Positions 1 through 12,507 of a stretch of DNA of 64,000 nt are shown piece after piece. Location of the stretch: positions 868,001 to 932,000 of the forward strand of contig RCSZ01000016.1 in the NCBI GenBank assembly GCA_014898425.1. The letters run 5' to 3'. Below the pieces are notes generated by a model. It was not told the origin of the DNA. It ran no database searches and worked only from the letters and a program-made list of their open reading frames with translations. Both the position numbers and the translations under genes were made by a program. The DNA comes from Botryotinia globosa (Eukaryota; Ascomycota; Leotiomycetes; Helotiales; Sclerotiniaceae). Positions within the stretch are counted from its first letter, which is position 1. Every line of letters begins with the position of its first letter.

Positions 1-40
1 ATCCGACCAAGAAGACAATAGAGGGTAGATTTTCTTCAAA

Positions 41-2285
41 ATGGCGACTAAAGTTATGAAGATGTACAAAACACCTCTATTTCCATCATTCGATTCTTCA
101 AATACGCCAGCATACAACTATACGGGGGCATTTAAGTACAACCCACGGTCATTCCTAATGAAGAACCCACGTCAAAACAAGTTGTATGCACAATACTTCG
201 CTCAATCGAAGAATTATAGAAGAAGATCTGCACGCAGTAGGAAGACGTCATCTCCCGCAAGATCAGCATCCTCGTCTTCTAGTTCGAGTTCGAAATCATC
301 TGTTTCTCCACCGCCATCAACCAAATACTATAGCTCGCATCCCGCAACAAAATCCAATTCTCGCTCAACGGCGTCGGTTTCACCTCCGAGAAAATTATCT
401 GTCTCTCCGCCACCAACGAAAGCCGCCGAAACTACTGTTCACCCCGAAAAAATCGATACCCCTCTGTCAGTAGAGCCATCTACTTCTACTCCTCATTCAT
501 TGGCGTCTGTCTTTCCTCAAGAAACCCCATTTGCCGCCTCATCTTCATCAAAGAATCCCGACAACACACCTACTTCTCCATCTATTTCTTCCCTATCAGT
601 AAAAGGGTCTGACAACATAATCCCTTCATCTGTTCCTTCCACCTCTCCGAAATTACCTCACTCTCCACCCCCTTCATCCGCAATCTCGGCTATATCAAGG
701 ACGCCTCTACCTTCCTCTTCATCATCCGTTACTCAAAAGATACCACTACCCTCGCCTCCATCATCTGCAGTCTCAGCTCCTTCGAAGCCATCCATCTCCT
801 TACCGAACAAACCATGCCCAGATGATAAAAATGAGATAAGTACTAAACTCAATCCTCTTAAGCAAACAACTTCCGAGGCAAAGAGCAACACGACCACTAT
901 CAAAAGCGTTGAACCATCGAGACCTCGTCCTGTTGTTAAAGACGAAAAGATTGCTGTCAAGGTTGGCGCTCCAAAAAGATCGCGGCCAGATGATGAGGAT
1001 GAAAAGATTGCTGCTCATAGCGAATCTCCCAAGAAACGACGAATTGCTGCCAAGGACTCGAAAGTCGCTACCAAGAAGGCTACCACTTCGAAGCCGGCTG
1101 TAAAGCTTTCGAAAGAAGAATTGGAAAAGGCACGCAGTGACTCGCTAAGAAAGCGAAGATACTTGGTATGTTCACCAACTATCACTCGTTTATTTATACT
1201 GATTCTCATATCTTTAGGCCTCGAAAGTACGCAATGACTCAACACGCATGCCATCAAATGCACAGAGGGGGCTCTCCAATGTTACTGGATATGCATGTTA
1301 CAGAAACAGTCTTTTACAAGGACTTTTACATCTTCCCAAGTTCTTCAATTTCTTAATTGACCAACATCCTGTGGAAACTTGTAAGCTATTCCCCATTTGA
1401 GAGTTTGTTGTTCATTGGCTCACAAAGATTGCTAGGCGACATACCCAAAAGAGATTGTTTGGCCTGTTCTCTTAGCCTCCTCTCTTCAAAGTATTGGGCC
1501 GTTGATGTTCCTTCCAAGGATATCACACCAATTCTGAGAAAACTCGAGGTTCAGTGCAAGCGTCTCGGGTGGTATCCTGGACCTTCTGGCCAAGGTGATC
1601 CCCATGAGCAAATTACCTGGATGTTAGAAAAGATTGAAAAACAGATCAAGGCATCGTAAGTTTTATTTCCCCTCGTTCATCTATAGTAACATGTTACTGA
1701 CCTTGGTTGTTCAGGAGCGTTGCCAGTATGCAGTCGATAATGCAGCTTGTTCTGAGCAGCAGAATCAAATGCGATCACTGTAATAATGTCTCTGTGGGAG
1801 ACTTACAAGATGAACTAGCCTTATCTATACCCCTCAAGCCGCGTATCAGAGGAGGTTCTGTTTCGTCGTACTTGCATAAGTACTTGCATGAGACCATTGA
1901 AGGTTACAAGTGCGAGAAGTGTAAGGTAACGGGGGACGTTCATCGCGTACAGTCGATCAGTCACGCACCGGATATCTTGTTCGTCCAGCTTAAACGGTTT
2001 GGTTACGATGGAAGAAAGGATAAGCTTGCTATTCCGATCGACCATACCCTCGACCTCAGTCCTTATCGCGACCCTAGTGGAAGCAAGGACTCCATGGAGT
2101 ACGAGCTTGTAGCATCTGTTTCGCACTCTGGTAGCCTCGACTACGGACATTACACCTGTGATGCTCGTGGACCCGATGGTCGCTGGAGTTGCTTTAACGA
2201 TTCACATTACAATGCTACGACTCTGGCAAAGGCTTTGGGGGGTAACGAACCGTATTTGCTGCTCTACCAACGCAAACAGACTTAG
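41..2285 (+). CDS. Ubiquitin-specific protease (USP/UBP family), four exons
   Basis: Deubiquitinase that should cleave ubiquitin isopeptide bonds. Exons 41-1165, 1218-1380, 1436-1655 and 1715-2285 join in phase and give about 692 residues. The first ~375 residues are Ser/Pro-rich and disordered, with Lys/Arg clusters that could be nuclear targeting signals. The catalytic domain follows: a Cys box GLSNVTGYACYRNSLLQ encoded at about 1280-1330 (nucleophile Cys in ACYRN), a zinc-ribbon-like pair CDHC and CEKC, and the His box YGHYTCDARGPDGRW with a trailing FNDSHYN. The Cys box has one residue more between its Asn and Cys than the classic GLxNxGNxCYxNS. The domain is short, as in USP36/USP42-like fungal proteins, so the closest animal class is USP36/42; this is inference. 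The start at 41 is the first ATG of the long frame and lies only 40 bases from the window edge, so an upstream exon cannot be excluded. Confidence 0.9.
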
Positions 2286-2699
2286 TTGTCGATCTGAGGT
2301 CGTATGCTAGCCGCTTTGGAGCGTGCTAGATCCCTCTAAGTTTGCTGTTTGGAGAGAAAACATCAGTTCTTGGTCGTTGCGCGAGTTGTCAATTTGTTGG
2401 CCTGGGTGTCCCTGTCTGAGTTCATGTATAGGTTAAGGATTGGATTATTTTATGATTCCTACTTTGTGGTTCCACGGAGTTTGGGATCATGTCGAGAGAA
2501 AGGGATACCTTCTCGGCGACTTTGGTGTGGCGAAAATAGCGCACGATACCAACTTTGTTATTATCTACTTCACGATATAATACAATGAAAATGTTTGAAC
2601 TTTAATTATTGAACCTGTGTAAGATTATTGACTCGTGATTTGTGATTCTTGCATGACTATAATCTCATTTCCACTGGAGCTAGAACCATATCCAAACAT
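2286..2699. other. Convergent intergenic spacer
   Basis: About 410 bases between two converging genes. It serves as the 3' flank of both. I see no reading frame with family resemblance and no RNA gene; AT-rich stretches near 2570-2620 could hold poly(A) signals. Confidence 0.5.
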
Positions 2700-5418
2700 T
2701 TATTGATGCAATCCGAAATCAGCAGCCTTTTTTCTGTCTCCTCTGGGCAAAGAGCCCAAGCTCTTCGGCTCTACAGGAGATTCATGTTTCACATCGTCGA
2801 TAGATCGTTCGTTAACTACAAGCCCAGTCATTCCTTTCCCGATCCTTTCAACCTCATTCTTGGATGACGTAGATGGGGTTTCTGGAGCGGTCAGTTGTAT
2901 ATGCATGTCTAGATCATCATCGTTGTCGATCATTTGAATTCCTCCTTCGTCTTCGGAGCATGAACGATAAGAAGGAGATGGCGAGGAAGGAGTGGTGGTA
3001 TTCGGTGTGGCGAGTGTAGCTGTGGTTGTGGCGATGCTGGGTGAAATAGTGCCGTTTGAGTGTGAAGCAAAATGAGTATCCGAGATATTTTTAGTTGTGC
3101 TTGTGACTGTTTCTGTCGGGGTCACTGGCGAGCCTATCAAATCTTCCATATCATGCGAATTACTAGTAGTCGAAGATATGATGAGATTCTTGTAATCCAA
3201 TTGTCCGGGTGGCAATGGAACATCGGCTTCCAACTCCGCTACCTCTCCAAGATCAATCAATGGCTCTTCCTCTATTTCATTCTTTTTGACCTGGCCCTCG
3301 CCATCAGCCATTGAGATACCTTCTTCTCCCTCTCCTCCATTATCCCATTTCGCCTCGTTAGCATTGCTCATGCTAGGAAATACGTAGGTCCCCAAAACCC
3401 TATCAATGACCCCTTCGTATTTTAGATGCGAATTGAGTTTAGAACTCACGTCGATATTGGTGACGCCTTCGATGTGCTCAATTGGTTGCAGACCAGAAAT
3501 TCCATACTGAAGGGAGGTAAAACGATATAGAAAGGCGAGGAGGAGATCAGAGGTATTGTAAACGTTCAAGAGGGGTCCGGAGATGACGGTGCGGAGGGGG
3601 AGAACTAGTGAGGTGTTAGAGGAAAAAATGGATAGAAAGAAGGGGGGACTTACGGGAAAGAGTCGATGAGGGGATTGGGGAGCCGATTAGTACCACACTG
3701 TCGATGAGACCGAAGGCGTGGCGTTCGGCGAGAGAGCGGAGGCAGGAGTATATTACCTATGAGGAAATAATTAGCTAACTCTGGAAATCTTCTTCTGTAC
3801 ATGATCTCGAAAGTCTAGACCAGTTTGAACACTTGAAAGTACTTTGGGGCTGAAAAGAGAACTTGACACATACCCGACTCCCTAATGAGTATCCAACTAG
3901 CATCACCGGACGTTCTCCTTGAGCTCTATTGATAAGCGCATCGGCCAGAACTTCTCCAGCTTTCTCAGCCCTTCTCTTAGCTCTTGCAAAAGGATTATCA
4001 ATCCCAGTAGCCATCTTCAATAGATAGACTGGCCATAGCGCTCCCCATAAAGTAGCCAAAACGGTACGTTTCAAGATCTCCATTTTAACCATCGACCACG
4101 CATAACTCCCAACCGTATCCTTCAAACTATTTCCCAATTCTACCAATGCATTGGTTTCATACCTCAGCGCAAAAAGCTCACATCCATGTCCACCATCCTC
4201 ATCTCCCTCGCTCACAGCAAGTTTTCTCCACGGCCTAATAATATCCCTTTCCTCCCCCACCCACCCATTAACCCCAATCAGCACCCTTAACCTCCTTTTC
4301 TCCATCTCTTCTTCCTCTTTTGTCCCAAATTCCCCCCATTCCCCTTTAACATCCAAAAACTTAAAATCCTCCACCTCCCTCGCATACTTATCCATCATTT
4401 CCCCCGTCATCCGCGCTCCGTACGCTCCAAAAAACGTTCCCACCAGCGCCCCATTCATACAAAAGACGCCCAGGAAAGACGCCAAGCCTCCCAAACCCAC
4501 CGAGCCCATGAGTCCCCCAATAGCACCAGCGACGACAGGAGCCGCAAGCCCGCCGGTGACACCGATCAGCGCGGCGCCTGCTACCGACGCAAGCCCGACT
4601 TTCCAACGACGGGAAGATGTATTCTGGGTTGCGCGAGCTGCGGTTTCAGCGTCCGCGTTGAGGGCGGCTTTGGAGGCTAGGAGGAGGGTGCGCGAGGTTT
4701 GGATTTCTTCGTGCGTGAGGAGGGAAGGGGAGAGAGAGAGGGAACTAGTGAGGTGGCAGAGGAGAACCCGGGAATGGGCGGAGTAGGTTCCGAGGGAGAG
4801 AACGATGATTAGAAGACTTGAGACGATATGGATGCGGTCTTGCAGGGAAATGGTAGTGAGACGTGTAGGAATTGGAGGGTAGAGGGTCTGGAAAACTAGG
4901 ATATCTTTGCTAGGTTCTTTGTCGTTATTGGAAGCGGGGCTATAAGGAGGCGGTGGTCTCGAAGCGAGAAACTCTTTCTTTTTTTGATCTGCACGGGGAT
5001 CGTCTGGAGAATTCAAAATTTTGCCTAATTGTGTGATGATTGAATCACGCCAGGAATCGAAATACTCTAGAGCTGCTTTTTCCAAAGCTTTTAGCTTGGG
5101 CGTCGAAAGGTTTTGATTTAGACGGGCTTCGAGACGGCGTTGTTGAGCTGTTTCCAGGTCGATTTCTGAGGTTGGTGTTGAAGCGGGCGAGGAGGTGTTG
5201 GAATAGTGGGCAGTTGGGTGGGAAGAGACATTTGGATGAGGTCCTGGAATGTTGTTGTTTAGATTGGAGTTTGGTTGATTTGAGGGATTGGAAAACGAAT
5301 CTGTGATTGTTTTGCGCATGTGTTCTGTTATAGATCCGATTAGGATGTTGAGGGCTCTTCGACGTGCGGGATTGAGGATAAGTTTGAGATCTTTTGGATC
5401 GGCCGCTGTGGGCGCCAT
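2700..5418 (-). CDS. DUF726 / TMCO4-like membrane-associated hydrolase (yeast Mil1-like)
   Basis: Exons 5418-3874, 3756-3654 and 3604-2700 (minus) give about 850 residues. The lipase-type nucleophile elbow GYSLGSR lies just before the first intron. A Gly/Ala-rich hydrophobic stretch encoded around 4600-4420 looks like a membrane hairpin. Together with the elbow this is the layout of the DUF726 family (human TMCO4, yeast Mil1), whose yeast member binds the AP-1 clathrin adaptor; the substrate is unknown. The ~280-residue tail is acidic and Ser/Thr-rich. I chose the ATG at 5418, with A at -3, over an in-frame ATG at 5508 because the extra 30 residues look like leader sequence. The 117-base intron 3757-3873 restores the continuation VIYSCLRSLAERHAFGLIDS expected after GYSLGSR. 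Confidence 0.88.
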
Positions 5419-6005
5419 CTTTGCAATTAGGTTTTGGGATCTATGATCTGTAGTGATATAACATTGGGACAGATGGCATTGGTTAAAATCAGGGGGGAAG
5501 TGAGACAATGGGTTTGATCCAGAGATATATGAGGTGAGAAAATGTCATGTAACGGAATCTTGGAGCCTAATATGACTTACTCCGTGATCTAGATTCGACA
5601 CAGCCCCACTGTGGGTATTTCTTCAAGATGTGCCTCTTCCGTGCAGATTAGAAATGAAAGCCAAGAGGTAGGCGATCTGAATTTGTATTTCTGATTACGG
5701 AGGGTTGACCTGAAAGTCAGGAAGCCAGAAAGCTTCCCCTGCGCTATGCTGCCATGGAGGTTATGTCAGCGTGGGATTATAATACAGGGGTAAAAGTGGA
5801 CCAATTCTGCTTGGCCATCCATATTGGTGTGTGATTGATTTATATGAGATAGCCGAGAATTAGCTGATATAGAAATGAATAACAAAGGAACAAAAAAGCA
5901 ATCATGTCGATTGTTAACTAGGGTATATTCAACGCAACGACGCCATATCTATCACATACGGCTATCTCATCGCCTCAACAAGTATCGCCCCCTCTAAGTC
6001 TTAAA
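5419..6005. other. Intergenic region upstream of the DUF726 gene
   Basis: Promoter side of the DUF726 gene and 3' flank of the dynein gene. I see no gene or repeat in it. Confidence 0.5.
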
Positions 6006-8166
6006 TTACAACCCGTTGATGCCAATCACATCATGAGCATTTTGTGCCGATGACTCCATTCTGGCCACCAATTTCTTGACATTTGTCCACTCCTCACTTC
6101 TGGCACTGTCCTTGCCGCCAAGATCCGGGCCAACCTCAAATATTGAAAGCACACCGTCAATACCACCGGTTGCGATACGTTTTCCTTCAGTTTTTTCCCA
6201 AGCGAGTTTGTTCAAGCTCTTGGACATAATGCTTCGACCACCCTTTCGGCCGCTTGGCTGGACTTTAGACACTGGAACCTCAGTGTCCACGGTTATGTCC
6301 CATACTTCTAGATTACCTGCTCCGTCCACAAGTGAGAATACACCGGGTTTTATAGGTGACCAGGCTGCGTCATAGACAAGATCCTCTCTGGTAAAATCGA
6401 ATAATGGAGCGATTGCCTGGCTTTCTCCTGAAATAGAAGTGGTTGCTGTCGCAGTTGGGGCCCGGACTTTCCACAGTTTAACGGTCCAATCCAAGGAACT
6501 GGTAAGAACAAGATCGCCAAGATCAACAGGACCCTTTGCTGGATGGAAATTCAGAGACATTACGGGTGCTGCATGACCACGGTAAGTGACTCTTTGATCA
6601 GCACCTGCCTTGGCACCCGCTCGATCATATCTATGGCAAGAATATACAGTTCCTTCCTCCGAACCAACGAGAAAGTATGTCGGGTCGGTTTGTGGGAAAG
6701 CCATACAAGTTGGGCTCATATCTTCAGTTTTTGCGGGCGGTGGATTTGTCAATGTAAGTAGTTCTTGTGGTTGCGCAAGCATATCTACAGTCCAGCCACA
6801 CATGACACCGTCTGTCGAGCAGGATATAATATTATTAGCGTTTTGAGTTCCTACGATATCGACAGAATAGACCGGGTGAGTGTGTCCTGATCCAGTTAAA
6901 GGCGTCTTTTGAACTGGTGCTGATTTTGCTCTTGTGTCCCAGAGTAAAACTTGACCGCTGTAAGCACCTCCAATGATCAAATTAGGGTGGAAAGGGGAGA
7001 ATTTTGCGGCGAGAACATCTGATTGTGCATGAAACACAAATTCTGGTCTATCGTGAAGATGCATGTTCCAGACCTGAACCAGTCCATCAGGATCATGTGG
7101 TGCGGATGGATTCTTTGTATATGCTGCAAGAACAAGCTCGGGAAATTTGGGAGAGAAATCGATGGCACTGATCATCCTCTTCTTTGACCATCGTTCATCG
7201 TAGAATTGGGCAACCTCCTTTATCTTCCGTCGACCCCTTCCGCCTGTATTACCGTATTCATCGTCGTCCCCAACTCCATTTGCGCCACTTAATCCGTAAT
7301 CTGCAAGCACATCGTATTCCTGATCTAATGCTCTTTCGATGACCTTACTTGATCTTTCAACAAATTCCATAAAGTCTTCTGACGATGTCACAGCATTCAG
7401 CTCTTCGTTTGTCAAAATTCTCGCAGGGAAATTTGCTGTTGATAAATGCTGAGAATCTGGTCTTACAGGGCCATCTACAAGATCTCGAGTTGCCTTCAGC
7501 TCTTCCTCGATTTCCCGGCGAATGTTCTCCCTTAATTCTTCCTCTCTATTTTTTTCTCTCCTGCTTAGCCTTTTGCTTGGTGAATGAACACCAGGGGGTT
7601 TGTCGAGTTCATCTTCCGAATCGTCGAAACCTCGAGGCCTAGAGGTTTGTGTGCCCCATTCCTCCGTTGTTTGTACCCCTTTACTGTAGGAAAATACTTC
7701 CTTAATTGGAGATGGCGGAAACTCATAGACGGTAGATAATGGAACTGTGGAAAGAGACTGGGGAGTCGATATGGATAATGTTTGGGTCTGCGAGACTTGG
7801 GCGGTCGATATGGTCGATTCGGAAGGCTCATTACTTAGTTCACCGGCACTTAATACACTGTTTGGCCGACTCCCTCTCGCTGGTGATCCTGCTCCGCCAG
7901 GGCCAGTCGATCCGGGTCTACTATCTCCAACTAAGCTGGAAATTAGATTGTCAAGTTCCCTTCGATTATCGGCTCGTCCTGGTGTCGGTGATGCAAGCTA
8001 TGACTTGTAAGTTTAATTCAAGTATGAGGGTAAGTTTGATTACATCACTTCCACTTCCTACGCTCTGTCTGCTTACGGAAACTTCTCTCGCACGAAGTTC
8101 TCTTTGCCTCTTTAACTCTGCAAGTTTGGCTTTCTTCGCCAGAATTTCATCTCGTCGTTGTTGCAT
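6006..8166 (-). CDS. Cytoplasmic dynein 1 intermediate chain
   Basis: Scaffold subunit of the minus-end microtubule motor: it ties the heavy chains to light chains and to dynactin. Exon 1 is 8166-8044, a 46-base intron follows, and exon 2 is 7997-6006, giving about 704 residues, a normal length. The N-terminus, MQQRRDEILAKKAKLAELKR, is the charged single helix that binds p150-Glued. A Ser-rich linker follows with two TQT-type motifs, KGVQTTE and WGTQTSR, the kind recognised by LC8 light chain. From about residue 270 on come WD40 repeats, seen as segments such as VLLWDTRAKSAP, VKLWKVRAP and LEVWDITVDTE. It lies 414 bases from, and divergent to, the ATP synthase subunit e gene, so the two share an upstream region. 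Confidence 0.95.
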
Positions 8167-8580
8167 TTTGCGGAAGTTCTATGCCCATCTCATGGGCAAA
8201 TACCTTTATTTTGCCGCAATATAGTGTTATTGAAAGATTTTGAAGTTCGCAGACGGTGGTTGAGTATTCCAGCGAATGGATGAACCCAAATATGAAGTTG
8301 TGTTATCACAGTTCATAAATACAAGTAGACACGCATAATAGAAGTCGCGTTTGTTGAATGCGCATTATTGTAATTTAGATATCACGTGGGAAGTCTGGTC
8401 CCGCAAAATACCGCTGAAGCTTGCTCTCGCGATATTTCATCCGACCACCTTGAAAAAGTTTATCGCCGACAACAATCACCCTACCTGCCTTTCGTTGTGA
8501 TACCGAGTTCAATTGGTATTTCTTAAGCCACTACTCTTCTCACCATATCATCCCCGGCATATTCTTACAACTATTCCCGA
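8167..8580. promoter_or_regulatory. Divergent promoter region, dynein IC and ATP synthase e
   Basis: A 414-base spacer between two divergent start codons that must contain both promoters. No specific motif can be assigned with confidence. Confidence 0.5.
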
Positions 8581-9112
8581 TGGCTTCAACTGGGGTAAAC
8601 GTACGTCCTAAGACTTTGCGCAATCCTTAACCCGGAGACTTCATTCCAAGTTGGAATCTATTCTTAGCAGGTCTATTGGTAAAAGAAAGTGCTAACATAG
8701 ATTTTTCTATAGGTTCTGCGGTGGTCAGCCCTTGGTGCAGGTGTATTCTACGGATTCTACCATCAAATGAGCATATCTTCTGCAGCAAAAGCAGCAGCAG
8801 CAAGCAGGGAATTCGAGCACAAGCAAAAGTTGATTGAGCAAGCGAGAGCAGAGTACGCAAAGAAGAACTTGCCTGCGAGCCAAAAAACCGGAGGTGGTGA
8901 CAGTACGTGAAGTTTTATTGGATTCCAGTCTCTACCACATTTACACCTGCCCAAATCTGCAACCGAATGAGGATTTTTGAGTCCATTTCGATACTTCAAA
9001 CCGAACTTTCTGGATGGAACATTACTGACATTCAAAAACAGTTATACGGGACCCTATGGACAAGAATTTTGATCTCGAGGCATACTTGAAGGTTCTAGCG
9101 GCAGAGAACTAG
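8581..9112 (+). CDS. Mitochondrial F1Fo ATP synthase subunit e
   Basis: Small inner-membrane subunit needed for ATP synthase dimers and cristae shape. Exons 8581-8601 (seven codons, ending just before gtacgt), 8713-8902 and 9042-9112 give 93 residues, the usual size. One N-terminal membrane segment carries the GxxxG-type motif LGAGVFYGFYH used for dimer contacts. A charged helix rich in Ala, Lys and Glu follows, and the C-terminus reads IIRDPMDKNFDLEAYLKVLA. Splicing is essential: without the first intron the start codon is separated from the body. The gene is the homologue of yeast ATP21/TIM11. Assignment is by motif and layout. Confidence 0.92.
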
Positions 9113-9923
9113 GGGCATTCGTGGGATGGGGGTTTTAATTACGGGTAATGATAGAGGGGCATCGCTGAATGAGACCATTCGTGGTGGTTGGTATGGGCTC
9201 CGGCGATGTTTGGAGAGGGTTTCTAGGGTTTGAGCAAACACACAAAAGCCTTTAGACATCACTTAGGTGATACTTCTTGTACATTGTACTATAGACGACC
9301 AATACAGCTGGGAGCTTCTGTTGTTGGAGACCCAATTTTCACCTACGAGGACCACAGAAGAAGGAAGTACACGTCGAATGTTCCGAATTTGGATCATGAA
9401 AGACTTCCCAAACTTCGTTTTGTTCACATGGAATGAGTATACTGAGGTAATCATTTTTCTCATCGACAGGCCAAACCAGCCAGGAACATATATAACCGCT
9501 ATATCTACAAGAAAACTGTAGAGGAAATAATTACACCTCGGTTTTTTCCACAGAGCATAAATCCTTCGCACTGCTTCATTTGACAATGACGGGATCAGAG
9601 AATACAGCAAGGAATACATTCTTCTCTTCAAATCGGAGCCATGCAAAATTAGTTCGCGGCCCAAAACATCATCACTTAGGTATAAAACACTTCTTGAGAT
9701 ATTTGAGATAAGCATCCTACATTTGGTACACCTCACAAATAGAGAAGCCATTGATGTGTTGATCCATTCACGTGATATTCAAACTAGTGCGGCGGGTCAC
9801 TGAACTTAATCCCTGTGAACTGACGCGGAGCTCTGAAAGTGCGGCATTGCGAACAGATATGTGTTAATCCAGAGAAACTTTCAACCAGCGACAACTTTCC
9901 TTTTCACCATAGCTGCCATCAAC
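9113..9923. other. Intergenic region before STT3
   Basis: About 800 bases. A 162-codon minus-strand frame at 9263-9751 is open but has no recognisable motif, and I do not consider it a gene. The last part is the STT3 promoter. Confidence 0.45.
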
Positions 9924-12507
9924 ATGGTTGCAAAAACTCAGGAACCGTTCTTCCAAGGGAGTACGGGAAAGAACTCTCGTGGGGTTTTAAGAATTGTAAT
10001 TCTTTGCTTAATTGCTGGCGCTGCAATTGCCAGTCGACTGTTTTCTGTGATTCGTAAGTACCTCAAGCTTCGCACATAATGCTCCGAGCATTTTGCATTC
10101 TTCATGGCATTGAAAGGCATAACAGTTTCGTCGTGCTTTCTGCCATTGCCCAAGCTGTGCAACAAAAGCTAACGTTTTTATGTTTAGGATTCGAGAGTAT
10201 AATTCACGAATGTTAGTACCCAACGGACCCCTCAATGGACGGAGCTCTCTTTGCTCCAGATCTACCCTCAATGAATGCCCGGAACTAACTTACATTTAGT
10301 CGATCCTTGGTTCAATTTCAGAGCTACAAAATACTTGGTCTCGAATGGGTTCTACGATTTCTGGGATTGGTTTGACGACCGAACATGGCATCCACTTGGT
10401 CGAGTTACGGGAGGAACTTTATACCCAGGTCTCATGGTGACCAGTGGTGTCATCTACCATGCCCTTCGAGCTCTTACTATACCAGTGGATATTCGAAACA
10501 TTTGTGTGCTTCTTGCACCTGGTTTCTCTGGTCTGACTGCCTTCGCAACCTACCTCTTCACCAATGAGATGTCCACATCCCCTTCCGCCGGTCTTCTTGC
10601 AGCTATTTTCATGGGAATTGCACCAGGTTACATTTCGCGATCAGTCGCAGGCAGCTACGATAACGAAGCCATTGCAATCTTCTTACTCGTCTTTACGTTC
10701 TACCTCTGGATCAAAGCCATCAAGCTCGGATCTGCATTTTGGGGTGCTCTTTGCGCCTTGTTCTATGGATACATGGTGTCAGCCTGGGGTGGATATGTTT
10801 TCATTACCAATTTGATTCCTCTTCATGTCTTTGTATTAGTCTGTATGGGGAGATTCAGTCCAAGAGTTTATGTCAGTTACTGTACTTGGTACGCACTAGG
10901 CACGTTGGCAAGCATGCAAATCCCATTTGTAGGATTTTTGCCAATTCGCAGTAGTGAGCATATGTCTGCTCTCGGTACGTTCAATCACCTTGTTTTGAAA
11001 TGTCTATGTACTAATCTATTCAGGTGTTTTCGGTCTTCTTCAATTGGTTGGATTTGTCGAGTTTGTCCGCTCGGGTGTACCAAGCAAGCAATTCGCCACT
11101 CTCCTTAGAGGGTTTGTCCTTGCCGTTTTCGCTATCTCCTTTGGTGGCTTAGTACTTTTGACCGTCTCTGGTGTCATTGCTCCTTGGACTGGTCGTTTCT
11201 ACTCTTTGTGGGATACCGGATACGCCAAGATTCACATCCCTATCATTGCCTCTGTCTCTGAGCATCAGCCAACCGCATGGCCAGCTTATTTCTTCGATCT
11301 TAACCTTCTCATCTGGCTCTTCCCAGCTGGTGTGTACCTTTGCTTCTTGAAGCTTGCCGATGAACAAGTTTTCGTTGTTGTATACGCAATTCTTGCCAGT
11401 TACTTCTCTGGTGTCATGGTTAGATTAATGCTTACTTTGACCCCAATCGTCTGTGTGGCTGCCGCGTTGGCATTGTCCAATATCTTGGACACTTACTTGA
11501 CCTTCAAGTCGCCTGAAGAACCAACCGCAACCGCTGCTGTAACTGACGGTGCTAGCAATGGCGCCACAAAGAAGGCCGCTAAACAAGAGGAACTCCGCTC
11601 CATGCGTCAACCCCTTGTCGGTATCTATGCTAGCTTCTCCAAGATTTCAGTTGTTGGCGCCATGACAACATATCTCTTGATCTTTGTTCTCCACTGTACC
11701 TGGGTCACATCAAATGCCTACTCTTCTCCATCTGTCGTGCTCGCTAGTAGAATGCCAGACGGTAGTCAGCATATCATCGATGATTACAGAGAGGCTTATC
11801 AATGGTTGCGACAAAACACCAAGGAAGATGCGAAGATCATGTCCTGGTGGGATTACGGTTACCAGATTGGTGGTATGGCTGACAGACCAACACTTGTCGA
11901 CAACAATACCTGGAACAACACCCACATCGCGACTGTAGGAAAGGCAATGAGCTCTCGTGAGGAGGTCAGCTACCCTATAATGCGCCAACACGAAGTCGAT
12001 TATGTTCTTGTTGTCTTTGGTGGTCTCCTTGGATACTCTGGAGATGATATCAACAAGTTCTTGTGGATGGTCAGAATTGCCGAAGGAATCTGGCCAGATG
12101 AGGTTAAGGAACGTGACTTTTTCACGGAGCGTGGAGAATACAGAGTTGATGATGGTGCCACTCAAACCATGAAGGACAGCTTGATGTAAGCAACGCTGAT
12201 CATGTTACTTTTGAAAATTTGCTAATTATTCAACAGGTATAAAATGTCATACTACAACTACAACTCCCTCTTTCCACCTGGACAAGCCCAAGATAGGGTT
12301 CGTAACGTAAAGATGCCAGAAGTTGGACCAGTTCTTAACACCGTTGAAGAAGCATTCACTAGTGAGAATTGGATCATCCGAATCTACAAGGTGAAAGACC
12401 TTGACAATGTTGGCCGAGACCATGCATCGGCAGCATCCTTCGATAGAGGAAACAAGAAGAAGAAGACATTGAAGAAGAGAGGGCCAAAAGTTTTGAGAGT
12501 TGAATAA
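9924..12507 (+). CDS. stt3: Oligosaccharyltransferase catalytic subunit STT3
   Basis: Transfers the lipid-linked glycan to Asn in N-glycosylation sequons in the ER membrane. Exons 9924-10053, 10188-10211 (24 bases), 10300-10974, 11024-12185 and 12237-12507 join in phase to about 753 residues. Signature elements appear in order: the first-loop motif [13 protein letters not shown] built across the tiny second exon, [21 protein letters not shown], the catalytic-family motif WWDYGYQI, and [11 protein letters not shown]. About a dozen hydrophobic segments precede the luminal domain. The C-terminus is basic (KKKK cluster). Without the 24-base exon the reading frame is kept but eight residues leading into the DPWFN motif would be lost. 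Fully intact. Confidence 0.97.

Noticed and set aside
4151..4786. 211-codon plus-strand frame opposite the DUF726 gene
   Set aside because: Antisense shadow of a well-supported coding exon.
9263..9751. 162-codon minus-strand open frame
   Set aside because: No family motif, no splice or start context of note, and it lies in the 3' flank and promoter space of conserved genes.
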